Below, piece by piece: positions 1 through 9,763 of a stretch of 64,000 bases of DNA. The position numbers and the translations under genes were made by a program. Positions within the stretch are counted from its first letter, which is position 1. The number at the start of each line of letters is the position of its first letter. Under the pieces are notes generated by a model, which was not told where the DNA came from, did not search any database, and worked only from the letters and a program-made list of their open reading frames with translations. The DNA is from Opitutales bacterium (lineage in GTDB: Bacteria; Verrucomicrobiota; Verrucomicrobiia; Opitutales; UBA2987). Location: positions 124,001 through 188,000 of the forward strand of contig JAJFLU010000053.1 of assembly GCA_021772515.1 (NCBI GenBank). The letters are read 5' to 3'.

Positions 1-40
1 GATATATTTTGTTCTAATCAGTCGAATAACTACTATCGCT

Positions 41-1153
41 ATGGATTCACGAATTACTCGATTGGCTGAAGTACTCACGGGGTTTTCCGTGAAATTAAAA
101 AAGGGAGAAAAGGTGCTCATCGATGCCCATGATGTGCCCGATGACATGGTTTTGGCCTTGGTGAGGGCCGCTCGGGCGCGCAAGGCAATACCGTTTGTGC
201 AGGTAAATCATGGTCGGCTTGTGCGCGAGGTGTATTATGGCGCCACGGAGGAGCAATTTAAAACGGCGGCGCGGTTGGAATTACATCGCATGAAGCAAAT
301 GGACGCCTATATCGCTCTGCGTGGTTCGCAGAATATTTTCGAGTTATCGGATGTTCCCACCAGTAAAATGAAGATGGCTCTGAGCCTTATGAGGCCGGTG
401 CAGGATTGGAGGGTTAAGAAAACGAAATGGGTGGTGTTACGGTGGCCAACTCCGGCCATGGCCCAACAGGCGGCAACGAGCACGGAGTCTTTCGAGGATT
501 TTTATTTTCGGGTTTGCAATCTCGACTACTCGCGGATGATTCCGGGCATGAAAGCCCTCAAACGCATGATGGATCGTACGGATAAGGTTCACATTACGGG
601 GCCCGGAACGGATCTACGTTTTTCAATTAAAAATATCGGCGCAATAACCTGTGGGGGTAGTCATAACATCCCCGATGGCGAAGTGTTTTCCTGTCCCGTT
701 AAAACGAGTGTGGAAGGCCATGTTACCTACAACGCTCCCTCGGTTTATCTCGGAGATTCCTTTGATAATGTGCGGTTGGAATTTAAGCAAGGGCGTGTTG
801 TCAAGGCGTCCGCTAATGCTAATACTAATAAGTTGAACAAAATTTTAGATTCCGATGCAGGTGCTCGTTATATCGGTGAATTTGCCATTGGGTTTAACCC
901 CCATATTTTGGAACCCATGCGCGATATTCTCTTTGACGAGAAAATTGGCGGCTCGTTCCATTTTACGCCGGGCCAAGCCTACGAAGATGCCGATAATGGT
1001 AACCGTTCACAGGTCCACTGGGATTTAGTAAACATCCAACGGCCAGAATACGGGGGAGGGGAAATACGGTTCGACGGGAAGCTTATCCGCAAAGATGGCA
1101 TGTTCGTTCCCAAGTCATTGCATAAACTAAATCCAGAATACCTCCTGGGTTGA
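41..1153 (+). CDS. M29-family metallo-aminopeptidase
   Basis: A 370-residue protein resembling the M29 (AmpS/PepS, aminopeptidase T) family, which removes N-terminal residues from peptides with a two-metal centre. No signal peptide is visible, so it should be cytoplasmic. Candidate metal ligands sit where the family has them: Glu in SVEGHV and in IGEFAIG, and the His/Asp pair in the C-terminal VHWDLV motif, followed by the typical C-terminal strand [11 protein letters not shown]. Length is near the family norm (about 370-410). The gene starts 40 bases into the window, so its upstream context is unknown. The ATG at 41 is the first in frame and no clear ribosome binding site precedes it. Confidence 0.85.
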   Translation: MDSRITRLAEVLTGFSVKLKKGEKVLIDAHDVPDDMVLALVRAARARKAIPFVQVNHGRLVREVYYGATEEQFKTAARLELHRMKQMDAYIALRGSQNIFELSDVPTSKMKMALSLMRPVQDWRVKKTKWVVLRWPTPAMAQQAATSTESFEDFYFRVCNLDYSRMIPGMKALKRMMDRTDKVHITGPGTDLRFSIKNIGAITCGGSHNIPDGEVFSCPVKTSVEGHVTYNAPSVYLGDSFDNVRLEFKQGRVVKASANANTNKLNKILDSDAGARYIGEFAIGFNPHILEPMRDILFDEKIGGSFHFTPGQAYEDADNGNRSQVHWDLVNIQRPEYGGGEIRFDGKLIRKDGMFVPKSLHKLNPEYLLG

Positions 1154-1228
1154 GCTTCCGCCTGGGCAAAAGCCGGATTATTCTAACCACGGATTGCACG
1201 GTTGAGAGGGAGAAGAGCAGGGGGGTAA

Positions 1229-1325
1229 TTTTAACCGCAGATTACGCAGATAAGCGCAGATGATGGAGTTGGGAGATATGAAGATGATACTGGATGCTTG
1301 ATGCTGGATGCAGATTGGGAGGGGT
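1229..1325. repeat. Dispersed intergenic repeat remnants (CAGATTACGCAGAT and GATGCTGGATGC types)
   Basis: Spacer between the aminopeptidase and the hopanoid operon. It holds a copy of the AACCGCAGATTACGCAGAT motif, seen again at about 34541-34576, and GATGCTTGATGCTGGATGC units, seen again at 18297-18382, 34520-34540 and 62716-62790. These are short, degenerate and non-coding. No gene is seen in 1154-1707. Confidence 0.6.
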
Positions 1326-1332
1326 ACAGTCC

Positions 1333-1372
1333 GGACATCGTTTACGGAAATAGGTCAGGACATCGTTTATGG
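1333..1372. repeat. Two direct copies of GGACATCGTTTAYGG
   Basis: GGACATCGTTTACGG at 1333-1347 and GGACATCGTTTATGG at 1358-1372, 25 bases apart start to start. The arrangement resembles the repeated sites at the ends of some insertion sequences. No transposase gene adjoins it, so this may be a remnant end. The origin is inference. Confidence 0.4.
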
Positions 1373-1390
1373 TTTGGATAACTTGGATAC

Positions 1391-1509
1391 CTCTTTTTGG
1401 GGTTTTTTCGTACTAATTATTATTAATTTTTGATTTTTTAGCGAACGCAGCCAACGCAGCCAACGCAGTCATTGTGGGGTTCGGGGTTTTTTGGTATAAT
1501 GTTGGCATG
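1391..1509 (+). repeat. Repeat family A, copy 1 (partner at 62831-62948)
   Basis: A stretch of about 115 bp that recurs at 62831-62948. Both copies contain CGTACTAATTATTATTAATT, then TTTTTTAGCGAACGCAG, then short tandem CCAACGCAG units (one more unit here than in the other copy), then GTCATTGT and a diverged tail. It lies directly upstream of the hopanoid operon, with a promoter-like motif near its right end. Confidence 0.65.
1472..1500 (+). promoter_or_regulatory. Candidate sigma-70 promoter for the hopanoid operon, inside repeat A
   Basis: TTGTGG at 1472-1477 and a perfect TATAAT at 1495-1500 with a 17-base spacer, and TGG just before the -10. The second copy of the repeat keeps the layout (TTGTAG, 17 bases, TAGGAT at 62912-62940). 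It points at the squalene synthase gene and would give a leader of about 200 bases if translation starts at 1708. Prediction from consensus only. Confidence 0.45.
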
Positions 1510-1707
1510 ACGAACTTGATTTTAACTTATCGATTTTACGGGGGGCTCGGACATAGGCACGGATATTTTTGGATGCCGGGGCTGGTGGGGATTTGTATTA
1601 ATCCTTGCGGCGGCGGGGTATTTGCGGACAATGCCGGTAGTTTGAAACTCGCCCGGTGGCGACTGATTGCCCAACAAATCTCATTCTTTGCCTGGGAAAA
1701 TAGGGAA

Positions 1708-2820
1708 GTGACGGAAAAACTTTTAGATAACAACAATACCCTGGAGCGAAACGGGGCGGATGTCTCGTCTGCCGCTTCGCAAACTTCGGGTGCGGGGTCG
1801 GCTTTGGCTTCGGACGAGGCGATGCAGGCGAAAATGCTGGAGGGGGTTTCGCGCACTTTTGCCCTGACCATTCCTCAGCTTCCGGGGGAATTATGCCGGG
1901 TGGTTTCCAATGCCTACCTACTTTGTCGTATCGTGGATACGATCGAAGACGAACCCGCTTTGACGGCAGAGCAAAAACGGGGCTTTTGCGATCAATTTGC
2001 CGGGGTGGTGACCGGTGAGGAAGATGCCGAGACTTTTGCGCAGGAGTTGGGGCCGCTGCTTTCCGCTTCGACGATTCCCGCCGAGCATGAGCTTATCCGA
2101 AACACTGCATTGGTCATACGGCTGACTCACGGCTTTTCGGTTGATGAACGCCGGGCGATGGAGCGATGTGTGCGTATTATGTCGGAGGGTATGGCGCGGT
2201 TTCAGGAAATGGAAGGCGAAGGCCCGGCGGGACTCGTCAACCTGGAGGAAATGGAACTTTACTGCTATTATGTGGCCGGTGTTGTGGGGGAGATGCTGAC
2301 CGATCTTTTTTGCCATTATTCTCCGCAAATCGCCAAAAACAAAGAGGCCATGATGGAGAAAGCGGTGTCGTTTGGGCAGGGTTTGCAGATGACCAATATC
2401 TTAAAGGACATTTGGGAGGATAAGGATCGCTCGGCCTGCTGGCTGCCCCGTGAACTGTTCGCGGAAGCCGGATATGATCTCGAAGACATGGGTTCTGGGC
2501 GCAATTCCGAGAAATTTGCCGAGGGGATCGCCAAGTTGGTGGCTATCTCTCATGGGCATTTGAAAGATGCTCTGGCGTATTCCCTTCTCATTCCGAAAAA
2601 GGAGGCCGGGCTTCGCAAGTTTTGCCTGTGGGCCATCGGGATGGCGTTGTTGACCCTGCGAAATATCAATCAAAACCGGCTTTATACCAATGGCGCGGAG
2701 GTAAAAATTTCACGCCGAAGCGTCAAGGCTACGATTTTGGCAACCCAATTGGCCGTGGGCAACGACTTCCTGCTGCGAACGCTATTTCGTATCACCAGTT
2801 CCACTTTGGCTGAACGCTGA
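1708..2820 (+). CDS. sqs: Squalene synthase (farnesyl-diphosphate farnesyltransferase)
   Basis: Joins two farnesyl diphosphates to squalene, the precursor used by the cyclase encoded next. Family motifs are clear: SRTFALTIPQLP near the start, the first Asp-rich motif VDTIEDEP, YCYYVAGVVGEML, and the second Asp-rich region in LQMTNILKDIWEDKDR. These resemble the single-enzyme squalene synthase type more than the HpnC/HpnD/HpnE set (my judgement by eye). The open frame extends upstream to 1474, but that part runs through a dispersed repeat and a promoter-like site and does not look like this family, so I prefer the GTG at 1708. The ATGs at 1507 and 1822 are alternatives. It is 12 bases upstream of the cyclase gene. 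Confidence 0.83.
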   Translation: MTEKLLDNNNTLERNGADVSSAASQTSGAGSALASDEAMQAKMLEGVSRTFALTIPQLPGELCRVVSNAYLLCRIVDTIEDEPALTAEQKRGFCDQFAGVVTGEEDAETFAQELGPLLSASTIPAEHELIRNTALVIRLTHGFSVDERRAMERCVRIMSEGMARFQEMEGEGPAGLVNLEEMELYCYYVAGVVGEMLTDLFCHYSPQIAKNKEAMMEKAVSFGQGLQMTNILKDIWEDKDRSACWLPRELFAEAGYDLEDMGSGRNSEKFAEGIAKLVAISHGHLKDALAYSLLIPKKEAGLRKFCLWAIGMALLTLRNINQNRLYTNGAEVKISRRSVKATILATQLAVGNDFLLRTLFRITSSTLAER

Positions 2821-2832
2821 AAACTTTTTTTT

Positions 2833-4776
2833 GTGACTACCCCAATAACATCGGATATCGAAGCAACGGAAACCTTTCTCGATCAGTTGAGGGGATCCGA
2901 AGAGCGGGCGCGGGAGGGGATTCTGAAACTTCAGCACGAGGAAGGGTATTGGTGTTTTGAGCTGGAGGCCGATTGCACAATACCCGCCGAGTATATTTTT
3001 ATGATGCATTTCCGGGATGAAGTGGATGCGGAGCTGCAATCGAAAATCTGCGTCTATCTGCGAGAACGTCAGGGCGGGGACGGCGGCTGGCCCCTTTATT
3101 ACGGGGGGGAACTTGACCTCAGTTGCACGGTAAAAACGTATTATGCGTTGAAAATGGGGGGCGACGACCCGGAGGAACCACACATGCAGAGGGCGCGGGA
3201 GGCGATTTTGGCCCAAGGAGGGGCGGCCCGCTGCAATGTATTTACCCGCATCGCCCTGGCCCTGTTCGAGCAATTGCCCTGGCGCGGAGTGCCCTTCATC
3301 CCGGTGGAAATCATGCTTTTGCCGCGATGGTTTTTCTTTAATTTGACCAAGGTTTCCTACTGGTCCCGCACGGTGATGGTTCCGCTGTTCATTTTATGCA
3401 CGGTGAAACCCAAGGCCATCAATCGGCAAAAAGTGGACCTCCGGGAGTTATTTACGACCCCACCGGAAGAGGAGAAAAATTATTTTCCGATACGCTCGCG
3501 GCTCAATTATCTATTTATCGGCCTCGATAAAATGGGCCGGGCGATCGAGCCGCTCATCCCGCCACCGATGCGCCGGAGGGCTTTTAAAAAGGCGGAAACC
3601 TGGATCCTGGATCGACTCAACGGCGCAGGGGGGTTGGGGGCGATATTTCCGGCCATGGTCAATGCGGTGGAAGCCCTGGAGTGTATCGGCTATCCCCGCG
3701 ATCACCCCGATCTCGTGACGGCGCGGGAGGCCCTGCGGAAACTTCTGGTGGTGGGTGACGAATCGGCCTATTGTCAACCCTGTGTCTCGCCTGTGTGGGA
3801 TACCGGGCTGGCTGCGCTCGCTCTGCAAGAGGCGGGGGTATCGAAAACTCAGGAGCCGGTTGAAAAAGCCCTCGATTGGCTGGCAGAGAGACAGCTTTTT
3901 GAAGAGCCCGGAGATTGGCGGGACTACCGGCCCGAGCTCAAAGGCGGCGGGTGGGCCTTTCAGTTTCGCAACGACTATTACCCGGATCTCGATGACACCG
4001 CGGTGGTCGCTTTCGCCATGTGGCAATCGGGGCAGAAACGCTACGAGAATTGTATTTTGCGGGCCGCCGACTGGATTTGCGGCATGCAGTCGCGAAATGG
4101 CGGATTTGCGGCATTCGATGCCGACAACACGCATTATTACCTCAATGAAATCCCCTTTGCGGATCATGGGGCGCTGCTGGACCCGCCAACCAGCGATGTG
4201 AGCGCCCGATGCGTCATGCTGCTGGCTCCGTTATGTGAGAAACATGAGCGTTTCCGACCCGTGATGGAACGCTGCATCGAATACCTCTATGAGGAGCAGG
4301 AGGAGGACGGCTCGTGGTTCGGGAGGTGGGGCAGCAATTATGTTTACGGGACGTGGTCTGTTTTGGCTGGACTTGAGCAGGTGGGGATTGGCCTGGAAAA
4401 CCCGCATGTTGGAAAAGCGGTCGAGTGGCTTGAGAAACAGCAGCAGAGCGATGGCGGTTGGGGTGAGGGCAACAACACCTATTACGAACCTTCGGAACCG
4501 AAACGAAATGTCTGGAAGAGCAATACCTTTCAAACCGCGTGGGCACTGCTCGGATTGATGGCGGCCGGAGCAGCGGGCTCCACGGCGACGAAACGCGGGA
4601 TCGAGTATCTTTTGGGGCGTCAGGAGGAAGACGGACTCTGGGAGGATATCGAATTCACGGCTCCGGGATTTCCCCGAGTATTTTTCCTGAAATACCACGG
4701 ATACGATAAATTTTTTCCACTTTGGGCATTGGCCCGTTATCGAAAACACCTCTCGATGCTTTCAGAAGAAAAATGA
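2833..4776 (+). CDS. shc: Squalene-hopene cyclase
   Basis: Cyclises squalene to hopene/hopanol at the membrane. The 647 residues match the usual length. The catalytic DxDD motif is D385-L-D-D388 in the context YYPDLDDTAVV. Several QW repeats are visible (for example EEDGSWFGRWG and QQSDGGWGEGN). The central GYHKYFPLWALARY-like C terminus of the family appears here as GYDKFFPLWALARY. A GTG start at 2833 follows the synthase stop closely, which supports one operon. The stop overlaps the start of hpnG by four bases (ATGA), suggesting translational coupling. Confidence 0.95.
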   Translation: MTTPITSDIEATETFLDQLRGSEERAREGILKLQHEEGYWCFELEADCTIPAEYIFMMHFRDEVDAELQSKICVYLRERQGGDGGWPLYYGGELDLSCTVKTYYALKMGGDDPEEPHMQRAREAILAQGGAARCNVFTRIALALFEQLPWRGVPFIPVEIMLLPRWFFFNLTKVSYWSRTVMVPLFILCTVKPKAINRQKVDLRELFTTPPEEEKNYFPIRSRLNYLFIGLDKMGRAIEPLIPPPMRRRAFKKAETWILDRLNGAGGLGAIFPAMVNAVEALECIGYPRDHPDLVTAREALRKLLVVGDESAYCQPCVSPVWDTGLAALALQEAGVSKTQEPVEKALDWLAERQLFEEPGDWRDYRPELKGGGWAFQFRNDYYPDLDDTAVVAFAMWQSGQKRYENCILRAADWICGMQSRNGGFAAFDADNTHYYLNEIPFADHGALLDPPTSDVSARCVMLLAPLCEKHERFRPVMERCIEYLYEEQEEDGSWFGRWGSNYVYGTWSVLAGLEQVGIGLENPHVGKAVEWLEKQQQSDGGWGEGNNTYYEPSEPKRNVWKSNTFQTAWALLGLMAAGAAGSTATKRGIEYLLGRQEEDGLWEDIEFTAPGFPRVFFLKYHGYDKFFPLWALARYRKHLSMLSEEK

Positions 4777-5492
4777 AATTAGGTATCAGCGTGGCACTTC
4801 CGGGGGAGATCGGGTGCCTTTGCCACGGACGGGAAAGCACTCCGCCTACTGGCATACCTTTTGATTTGAGCGATGATGTCGTTGCTATTCACTCCGGGAT
4901 TGGCCCTGAAAGGGCTTTGGCGGGAGGTCGAAAATTGTTGGAAAAAGGAGCCACCGCGATACTCAGTTGGGGTTGCGCAACGGCCCTCGATGAAGGGTTG
5001 AACCCGGGAACATTGTTGCTTCCCCAAATCATTTTTCATGCCGATGGACAACAAAGCCCGGTGGATGAAAGCTGGCATGAACGCCTCAGCCATGCGCTTG
5101 CTCCGATGGGAGTAATTGCCACGGGGGTTTTGGCGGAGAGCCCCGAAATTTTGAAAAACAAGATCGAGCGGGTCATTCTCGGGGAACGTACTGGGGCGCT
5201 CGGAGCGGATATGGAAAGCGGCGCTCTGGCACTGGCAGCGAACGAAAAAGGAGTGCCGTTTTTAGCCATCCGGGCCATCGCCGACGATGCCGATGCTCAA
5301 TTTCCGGATTTCGTTTCACGAAGTATAGATGATTGGGGCAGGATTAAGTGGCTGCGATTTGTTATTGGCGCGTCCCTAAATCCGGGGGAATGGAAGGCCT
5401 TGTCGAATTTGAACCGATGTTTCACGGCTGCCCAAACTACGTTGAAAGAGGTTTCCGTTCACACCGGACCCGATTTCCATGCGTTCACTTAA
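4773..5492 (+). CDS. hpnG: Hopanoid-associated nucleoside phosphorylase HpnG
   Basis: In known hopanoid pathways HpnG removes adenine from adenosylhopane to give phosphoribosylhopane or ribosylhopane, a step toward extended hopanoids. The protein has the nucleoside phosphorylase fold signature: an early glycine-rich stretch HSGIGPERA, SWGCATALDEGL, and the substrate-binding GADMESGALA segment with the conserved Met-Glu. The frame is open further upstream (to 4722) but the ATG at 4773 overlaps the cyclase stop as ATGA, which decides the start. HpnH, which makes adenosylhopane, is not in this window. Confidence 0.85.
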   Translation: MKLGISVALPGEIGCLCHGRESTPPTGIPFDLSDDVVAIHSGIGPERALAGGRKLLEKGATAILSWGCATALDEGLNPGTLLLPQIIFHADGQQSPVDESWHERLSHALAPMGVIATGVLAESPEILKNKIERVILGERTGALGADMESGALALAANEKGVPFLAIRAIADDADAQFPDFVSRSIDDWGRIKWLRFVIGASLNPGEWKALSNLNRCFTAAQTTLKEVSVHTGPDFHAFT

Positions 5493-5544
5493 AAATAAAA
5501 AAAAGCATTGATAATATTTTCGGAAAATTATTGAATGAGACGCG

Positions 5545-5991
5545 ATGTTGGAATCAAAGCTAGGAACCATTCTTAAAAATAAAGGCGGGCTTGTTTATAG
5601 CATTGAGCCGGAAACCATGGTGATGGAGGCGGTTCAGATAATGAATGAGCATAAGATTGGCGCTCTTCTTGTCCATCGGGGTAAACGACTTTTGGGAATT
5701 TTTACTGAGCGCGATGTCCTTGTGCGGGTAGTCGACTCCGGGCTCGACCCAAATGAGACGGTCGTTCAGCAAGTGATGACCACCAATGTGCATACGGTCG
5801 AGTCGTCGATCACCGTAAGCGAAGCGATGAAGATCATGATCACCGAGAAATTCCGGCATTTGCCCATTCTCGAAGGTGAGCGGGTCATCGGCATCGTCTC
5901 GGTTGGCGACCTGATGCTGCGGACATTACAGGAGAACGAAAGCTACAGCCATAATCTCCTGGCCTATATTCATGGCCAACACGTGCCTTAG
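5545..5991 (+). CDS. Protein with two CBS domains
   Basis: A 148-residue cytoplasmic protein made almost entirely of a CBS pair (roughly residues 12-70 and 78-135). Each half has the usual motif: GIFTERDVLVRVV in the first, GIVSVGDLMLRTL in the second. CBS pairs bind adenine nucleotides and act as sensors, often by interacting with other proteins. The partner is not evident: the upstream hopanoid genes are 53 bases away on the same strand and the Nqr maturation gene converges from the other side. Confidence 0.85.
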   Translation: MLESKLGTILKNKGGLVYSIEPETMVMEAVQIMNEHKIGALLVHRGKRLLGIFTERDVLVRVVDSGLDPNETVVQQVMTTNVHTVESSITVSEAMKIMITEKFRHLPILEGERVIGIVSVGDLMLRTLQENESYSHNLLAYIHGQHVP

Positions 5992-6004
5992 GCCGGTTTT
6001 TCTA

Positions 6005-6193
6005 TTAAGTCTGTTTAAGCTCCTTGCAGGGGCGAGGTTCGCCATTTTCCTGGTCATCGCCGGAGTCGCATAATTCGCAGCCGCCGAGGCCTCCGCAACT
6101 GCCTTTGATGCGCTGTCTGCCAAAAATCACGCCCACCGACATGGCAAGAATTACGAGAAGGAACACACACAGGGTTATGATAAAAATATTCAT
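6005..6193 (-). CDS. nqrM: Na+-NQR maturation protein NqrM
   Basis: A 62-residue protein with one N-terminal membrane helix (about residues 3-25) followed by a Cys-rich tail: KGSCGGLGGCELC, with Cys at 33, 39, 42 and 56. This is the layout of NqrM (DUF539), needed to assemble the iron centre between NqrD and NqrE of Na+-NQR. It is the last gene of the nqr operon, seven bases downstream of apbE, a position seen in other species. Easily missed because of its size. Confidence 0.9.
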   Translation of the reverse strand: MNIFIITLCVFLLVILAMSVGVIFGRQRIKGSCGGLGGCELCDSGDDQENGEPRPCKELKQT

Positions 6194-6199
6194 TTCTCG

Positions 6200-7282
6200 C
6201 TAGTTGTGGCTGTTTGACATGCGTTTGAACCCGGTTGTTTCCTTTTCACGGAAACCATCCTTATCTTTAATAATAAAATAGGCGTCAAGCCCCTCGTTTT
6301 CGGCAATGCGAAATCCCTCAATCGGGCCGAGAACGATGAGGGCGGTTGCCCAGGCATCAGCCCTCATGCAGGAGGGGCCCAGCACGCTGACCGAAGCCAG
6401 TGAGTGGGTGATGGGGCGACCGGTTCTCGGGTCGATTTCATGCGAAAATCTTTTTCCATTGATCTCGAAATAATTCCGGTAATCACCCGATGTGGCAATG
6501 GCCAAATCGCTCGCGCTGATGGCTCTCTGGATGTTCCTGCCGTCAACTGTTGGGCTCTCGATGGCGATTTTCCAAAGGTCGCCGTTCTTTTTGTGGCCTC
6601 TGGTCAGCAAATCGCCTCCGATATCTACAATGAAGTCGTGAATTCCGAGAGCTTCCAGTGATTCGGCTACCTTGTCGACAGCATACCCTTTGGCAATTCC
6701 GGAAAGATCGACATAGAGGTCGGCGGCATCTTTTTTCAACGCCGGTGGTGAAAGACGAACCTGCAAATGCCTGAAACCGATCTTTTCAAGGGCCTTATCG
6801 ATTTCCTCAGGCGCGGGAGGTTCGTCACGTTTTCCCGTCGGGCCGAACCCCCACAAATTCACCAATGGGCCGACGGTCACATCGAACACGCCCTTCGAAA
6901 GTCCATAAATTTTGAGCGATTCCGAAACCACCGTTGCCGTGTCCAGGGATACCGAAAACCAATCCGTTTGAGCATATTTATTAAACTGCGAAAGCTCGGA
7001 ATCCGCCTGATAAGTGGACATCAGGCTGTTCACCTCCTCCAGATTCGATTCAACAATTTTTCTCAATTCATTTTCGGAAACTGATGCTGGTTGCGAGGCA
7101 ATGGTCACCCGGAAATAGGTTCCCATGGTCGGACCGGACAGGATCAGTGGCTGTTCTGAACTGGATGGCGCGGAAGACTTGCCGCCGCAACCGCAGAAGA
7201 TCACCAAGACCCAAAGAGAAACGATTTTGGGTAAGCGGCGCCGCTTGAATTGGCCGGTAGGCGATTTACCCGCCGAAGTCAT
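6200..7282 (-). CDS. apbE: FAD:protein FMN transferase ApbE (lipoprotein)
   Basis: Attaches FMN covalently to threonine residues of NqrB and NqrC, both encoded upstream in this operon. Motifs include MGTYFRVTI after the signal region, [26 protein letters not shown] and [10 protein letters not shown]. The N terminus has a basic stretch, a hydrophobic segment and a lipobox-like LVIFCGCG, so export and lipid anchoring are likely. The frame extends to 7318, but the ATG at 7282 gives a more usual leader; either start overlaps the nqrF stop, indicating coupled translation. Confidence 0.92.
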   Translation of the reverse strand: MTSAGKSPTGQFKRRRLPKIVSLWVLVIFCGCGGKSSAPSSSEQPLILSGPTMGTYFRVTIASQPASVSENELRKIVESNLEEVNSLMSTYQADSELSQFNKYAQTDWFSVSLDTATVVSESLKIYGLSKGVFDVTVGPLVNLWGFGPTGKRDEPPAPEEIDKALEKIGFRHLQVRLSPPALKKDAADLYVDLSGIAKGYAVDKVAESLEALGIHDFIVDIGGDLLTRGHKKNGDLWKIAIESPTVDGRNIQRAISASDLAIATSGDYRNYFEINGKRFSHEIDPRTGRPITHSLASVSVLGPSCMRADAWATALIVLGPIEGFRIAENEGLDAYFIIKDKDGFREKETTGFKRMSNSHN

Positions 7283-8498
7283 CAAAAAGGATATTCTCTT
7301 TTTCAACACCGAGATCATCGAGCATTTTCAGAACAGCCGACAGCATGAGGGGAGGCCCGCAGATATAATATTCGCAATCCTCGGGGGAGGGGTGGTCTTC
7401 GAGGTATTCCTTGAGGAGAACCTGATGGATGAAGCCCTTGAGACCCTCCCAATTGTCCTCCGGCAAAGGTTCCGACAGGGCCACATGCCAGCTAAAGTTT
7501 TCGTTCTCCTTCTGTAGAGTGTCGAAATCCTCGACGTAAAACATTTCCCTCAGACTGCGCGCGCCATACCAAAAGGTAATCTTTCGCTTCGAATTCAGGC
7601 GTGTGAGTTGATCGAAAATATGCGATCTCATGGGCGCCATGCCCGCACCGCCTCCGATAAATATCATTTCAGCATCGGTATCGGTTGCAAAAAATTCTCC
7701 AAATGGCCCCGAAATAGTGACTTCATCCCCCGGCTTCAGGTTATAAATATAGGAAGACATTTTTCCGGGAGGGATTCCCTCGGGGCCGCGTGGGGGAGGC
7801 GTGGCGATTCGGACGTTGAGCATGACAATCCCCTTTTCGTCCGGGAAGTTGGCCATGGAATAGGCGCGTGACACGGTCTCATCTACCTTCGAGCGATAAC
7901 GCCAGAGGTTAAAATGATCCCAATCCGGCCTGTATTGCTCATCGATTTCAAAATTCTCAAAACTCAGTTCATGGGGAGGGCATTCGATCTGGATAAAACC
8001 CCCCGCGCGAAAATCGAGGTCTTCCTGAGGCGGTAGCTCAAGCACGAGTTCCTTGATGAAAGTGGCCACGTCGTCGTTTGAACGCACTTTGCAGCGCCAT
8101 TTCTTGATCTCGAAAACCTCCGCCGGAACTTCGATATTCATGTCCTGTTTGACGGCCACCTGACAGGAGAGACGCATTCCCTCCTTGGCCTCGCGCTTGG
8201 TGATTTGGGAGAGTTCCGTGGCGAGTATATCTCCGCCGCCCTCGATGATTTTCAGGGTGCATTGGCCGCAGGTTCCACCACCACCACAGGCAGAGGAGAT
8301 AAATATTTTTTCGCCGGCCAATACATTGAGCAGCTTCCCGCCTGCGGGAACGGTGATCGCCTTGCTGGGATCTCCGTTAATCGAGATGGTAATATTCCCG
8401 CTTTGGACAAGCTGTGACTTGGCGATCAGGATAATCCCGACCAACAACAGTACCACCACGGTAAATGTGGCCGAACCCATTAGTATTTCAAACATCAT
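7266..8498 (-). CDS. nqrF: Na+-NQR subunit F, NADH-oxidising flavoprotein
   Basis: The electron-entry subunit of Na+-NQR: takes a hydride from NADH onto FAD and passes electrons through a 2Fe-2S cluster. A membrane helix spans roughly residues 9-26. The ferredoxin domain has Cys71, Cys77, Cys80 and Cys112 in the expected pattern ([10 protein letters not shown] ... LSCQV). The FAD site shows RAYSMAN, the NADH site [11 protein letters not shown], and the C terminus [11 protein letters not shown]. At 410 residues it is full length. It lies 25 bases downstream of nqrE. Confidence 0.97.
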   Translation of the reverse strand: MMFEILMGSATFTVVVLLLVGIILIAKSQLVQSGNITISINGDPSKAITVPAGGKLLNVLAGEKIFISSACGGGGTCGQCTLKIIEGGGDILATELSQITKREAKEGMRLSCQVAVKQDMNIEVPAEVFEIKKWRCKVRSNDDVATFIKELVLELPPQEDLDFRAGGFIQIECPPHELSFENFEIDEQYRPDWDHFNLWRYRSKVDETVSRAYSMANFPDEKGIVMLNVRIATPPPRGPEGIPPGKMSSYIYNLKPGDEVTISGPFGEFFATDTDAEMIFIGGGAGMAPMRSHIFDQLTRLNSKRKITFWYGARSLREMFYVEDFDTLQKENENFSWHVALSEPLPEDNWEGLKGFIHQVLLKEYLEDHPSPEDCEYYICGPPLMLSAVLKMLDDLGVEKENILFDDFGG

Positions 8499-8523
8499 AA
8501 CTTAAACGCCGCCCTGTTGACCT

Positions 8524-9135
8524 TTAAAGTTGAATTCCCGAAAAGGCCATGAATGCCAGCGACATCAGCCCGACCGTGATAAATGTAATTCCGAGCCCCC
8601 GCAAGCCGACCGGAATATTGCTGTATTTAAGTTTTTCCCTGATTCCCGCCAAACCGACTATCGCGATGGCCCAGCCGAAACCGGAACCGAATCCGAATAC
8701 GACGCTCTCACCGAATTTATAATTGCGCTCCACCATGAAAAGAACCCCACCGAGAATCGCGCAATTTACGGTTATGAGAGGAAGAAAAATCCCAAGGGTA
8801 TTGTAGAGAGCCGGGAAAAATTTGTCCAAAGTCATTTCCAGTATCTGCACAATTGCCGCAATTACCCCGATATAGCAGATCAACCCTAGAAAACTGAGGT
8901 CGATGCCTGTGATGCCCGCCCAGGCCAGAGCGTCCTCCTGCAGGACGTATTGGTAGATCAGGTTGTTGACCGGCACCGTGATGGTTAACACGGCGATGAC
9001 GGCGAGTCCCAAACCAAAGGCCGTATCGACGGTTTTGGATACCGCGAGGAAGGTGCACATGCCGAGAAAGAAGGCGAGAGCCATATTCTCGACGAAGACG
9101 GAGGTTAGAAAGAGGCTGAGATAGGTTTCAATCAT
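8524..9135 (-). CDS. nqrE: Na+-NQR subunit E
   Basis: A 203-residue integral membrane subunit with six predicted helices. It starts at the ATG at 9135 (sequence METYLSLF-like, here [18 protein letters not shown]), which is the normal NqrE start; the open frame runs further upstream but overlaps nqrD. The Cys residues in FFLGMCTF and in TVNCAILGG are those expected for the membrane iron site shared with NqrD. It follows the nqrD stop by four bases. Confidence 0.96.
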   Translation of the reverse strand: MIETYLSLFLTSVFVENMALAFFLGMCTFLAVSKTVDTAFGLGLAVIAVLTITVPVNNLIYQYVLQEDALAWAGITGIDLSFLGLICYIGVIAAIVQILEMTLDKFFPALYNTLGIFLPLITVNCAILGGVLFMVERNYKFGESVVFGFGSGFGWAIAIVGLAGIREKLKYSNIPVGLRGLGITFITVGLMSLAFMAFSGIQL

Positions 9136-9139
9136 CCGG

Positions 9140-9763
9140 TCAATTCTCCTCGATTTGATCCTTTTTCCAGGTTCGTAAAACCCAGATGTAGAGACCGATA
9201 ATAAAAAAGGCGCTCGGTGGCAGAAGGAGCAGTCCGTTGGAAACATACCAGCCGCCGTCGGTTGAAAGGGGGAGAATGACATGCCCGAGAAGGCGCCCCG
9301 AACCAAACAGCTCGCGGATAATGCCCACCACGACAAGAATCAGGCTGTAGCCGAGGCCATTTCCGATCCCATCGAGAATACTGAGCCCGACCGGCTCTTT
9401 CATGGCAAAGGCTTCCGCCCGTCCCATTATGATACAGTTGGTGATAATTAAACCGACAAAAATGGAGAGCTGTTTACTGATTTCGTAGGAGTATGCCTTG
9501 AGAACCTGATCAACGATAATGACCAAAGAAGCAATGATCGTCATCTGAACGATTATTCGGATGCTATTTGGAATATGATTCCGGATTAAACTTACGCTGG
9601 CGTTTGAGAAACCAAGTACAACCGTCACCGCGGCTGCCATCACCAACACGGTTTCCAGCTTTGAGGTGATAGCCAAAGCCGAGCAAATGCCCAGCACCTG
9701 AAGGGAGATCGGGTTGCTGTTAAAAAACGGATCGAGCAATACTTTTGAGGGTTTTTCAGCCAT
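9140..9763 (-). CDS. nqrD: Na+-NQR subunit D
   Basis: A membrane subunit of about 207 residues with six predicted helices, homologous to NqrE. Key segments are [15 protein letters not shown] and [15 protein letters not shown], each with the Cys expected to bind the membrane iron centre. I chose the ATG at 9763, which has a strong GGAGG nine bases upstream; the GTG nine bases earlier sits directly on that site and cannot use it. The gene overlaps the nqrC stop by eight bases. Confidence 0.96.
   Translation of the reverse strand: MAEKPSKVLLDPFFNSNPISLQVLGICSALAITSKLETVLVMAAAVTVVLGFSNASVSLIRNHIPNSIRIIVQMTIIASLVIIVDQVLKAYSYEISKQLSIFVGLIITNCIIMGRAEAFAMKEPVGLSILDGIGNGLGYSLILVVVGIIRELFGSGRLLGHVILPLSTDGGWYVSNGLLLLPPSAFFIIGLYIWVLRTWKKDQIEEN

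Noticed and set aside
1474-1707. N-terminal part of the long squalene-synthase frame as coding sequence
   Set aside because: It overlaps repeat family A and a promoter-like site and shows no similarity to the enzyme.
3511-4167. Minus-strand frame of 218 residues inside the cyclase gene
   Set aside because: Antisense shadow; the sense strand has the full cyclase with its DxDD motif.
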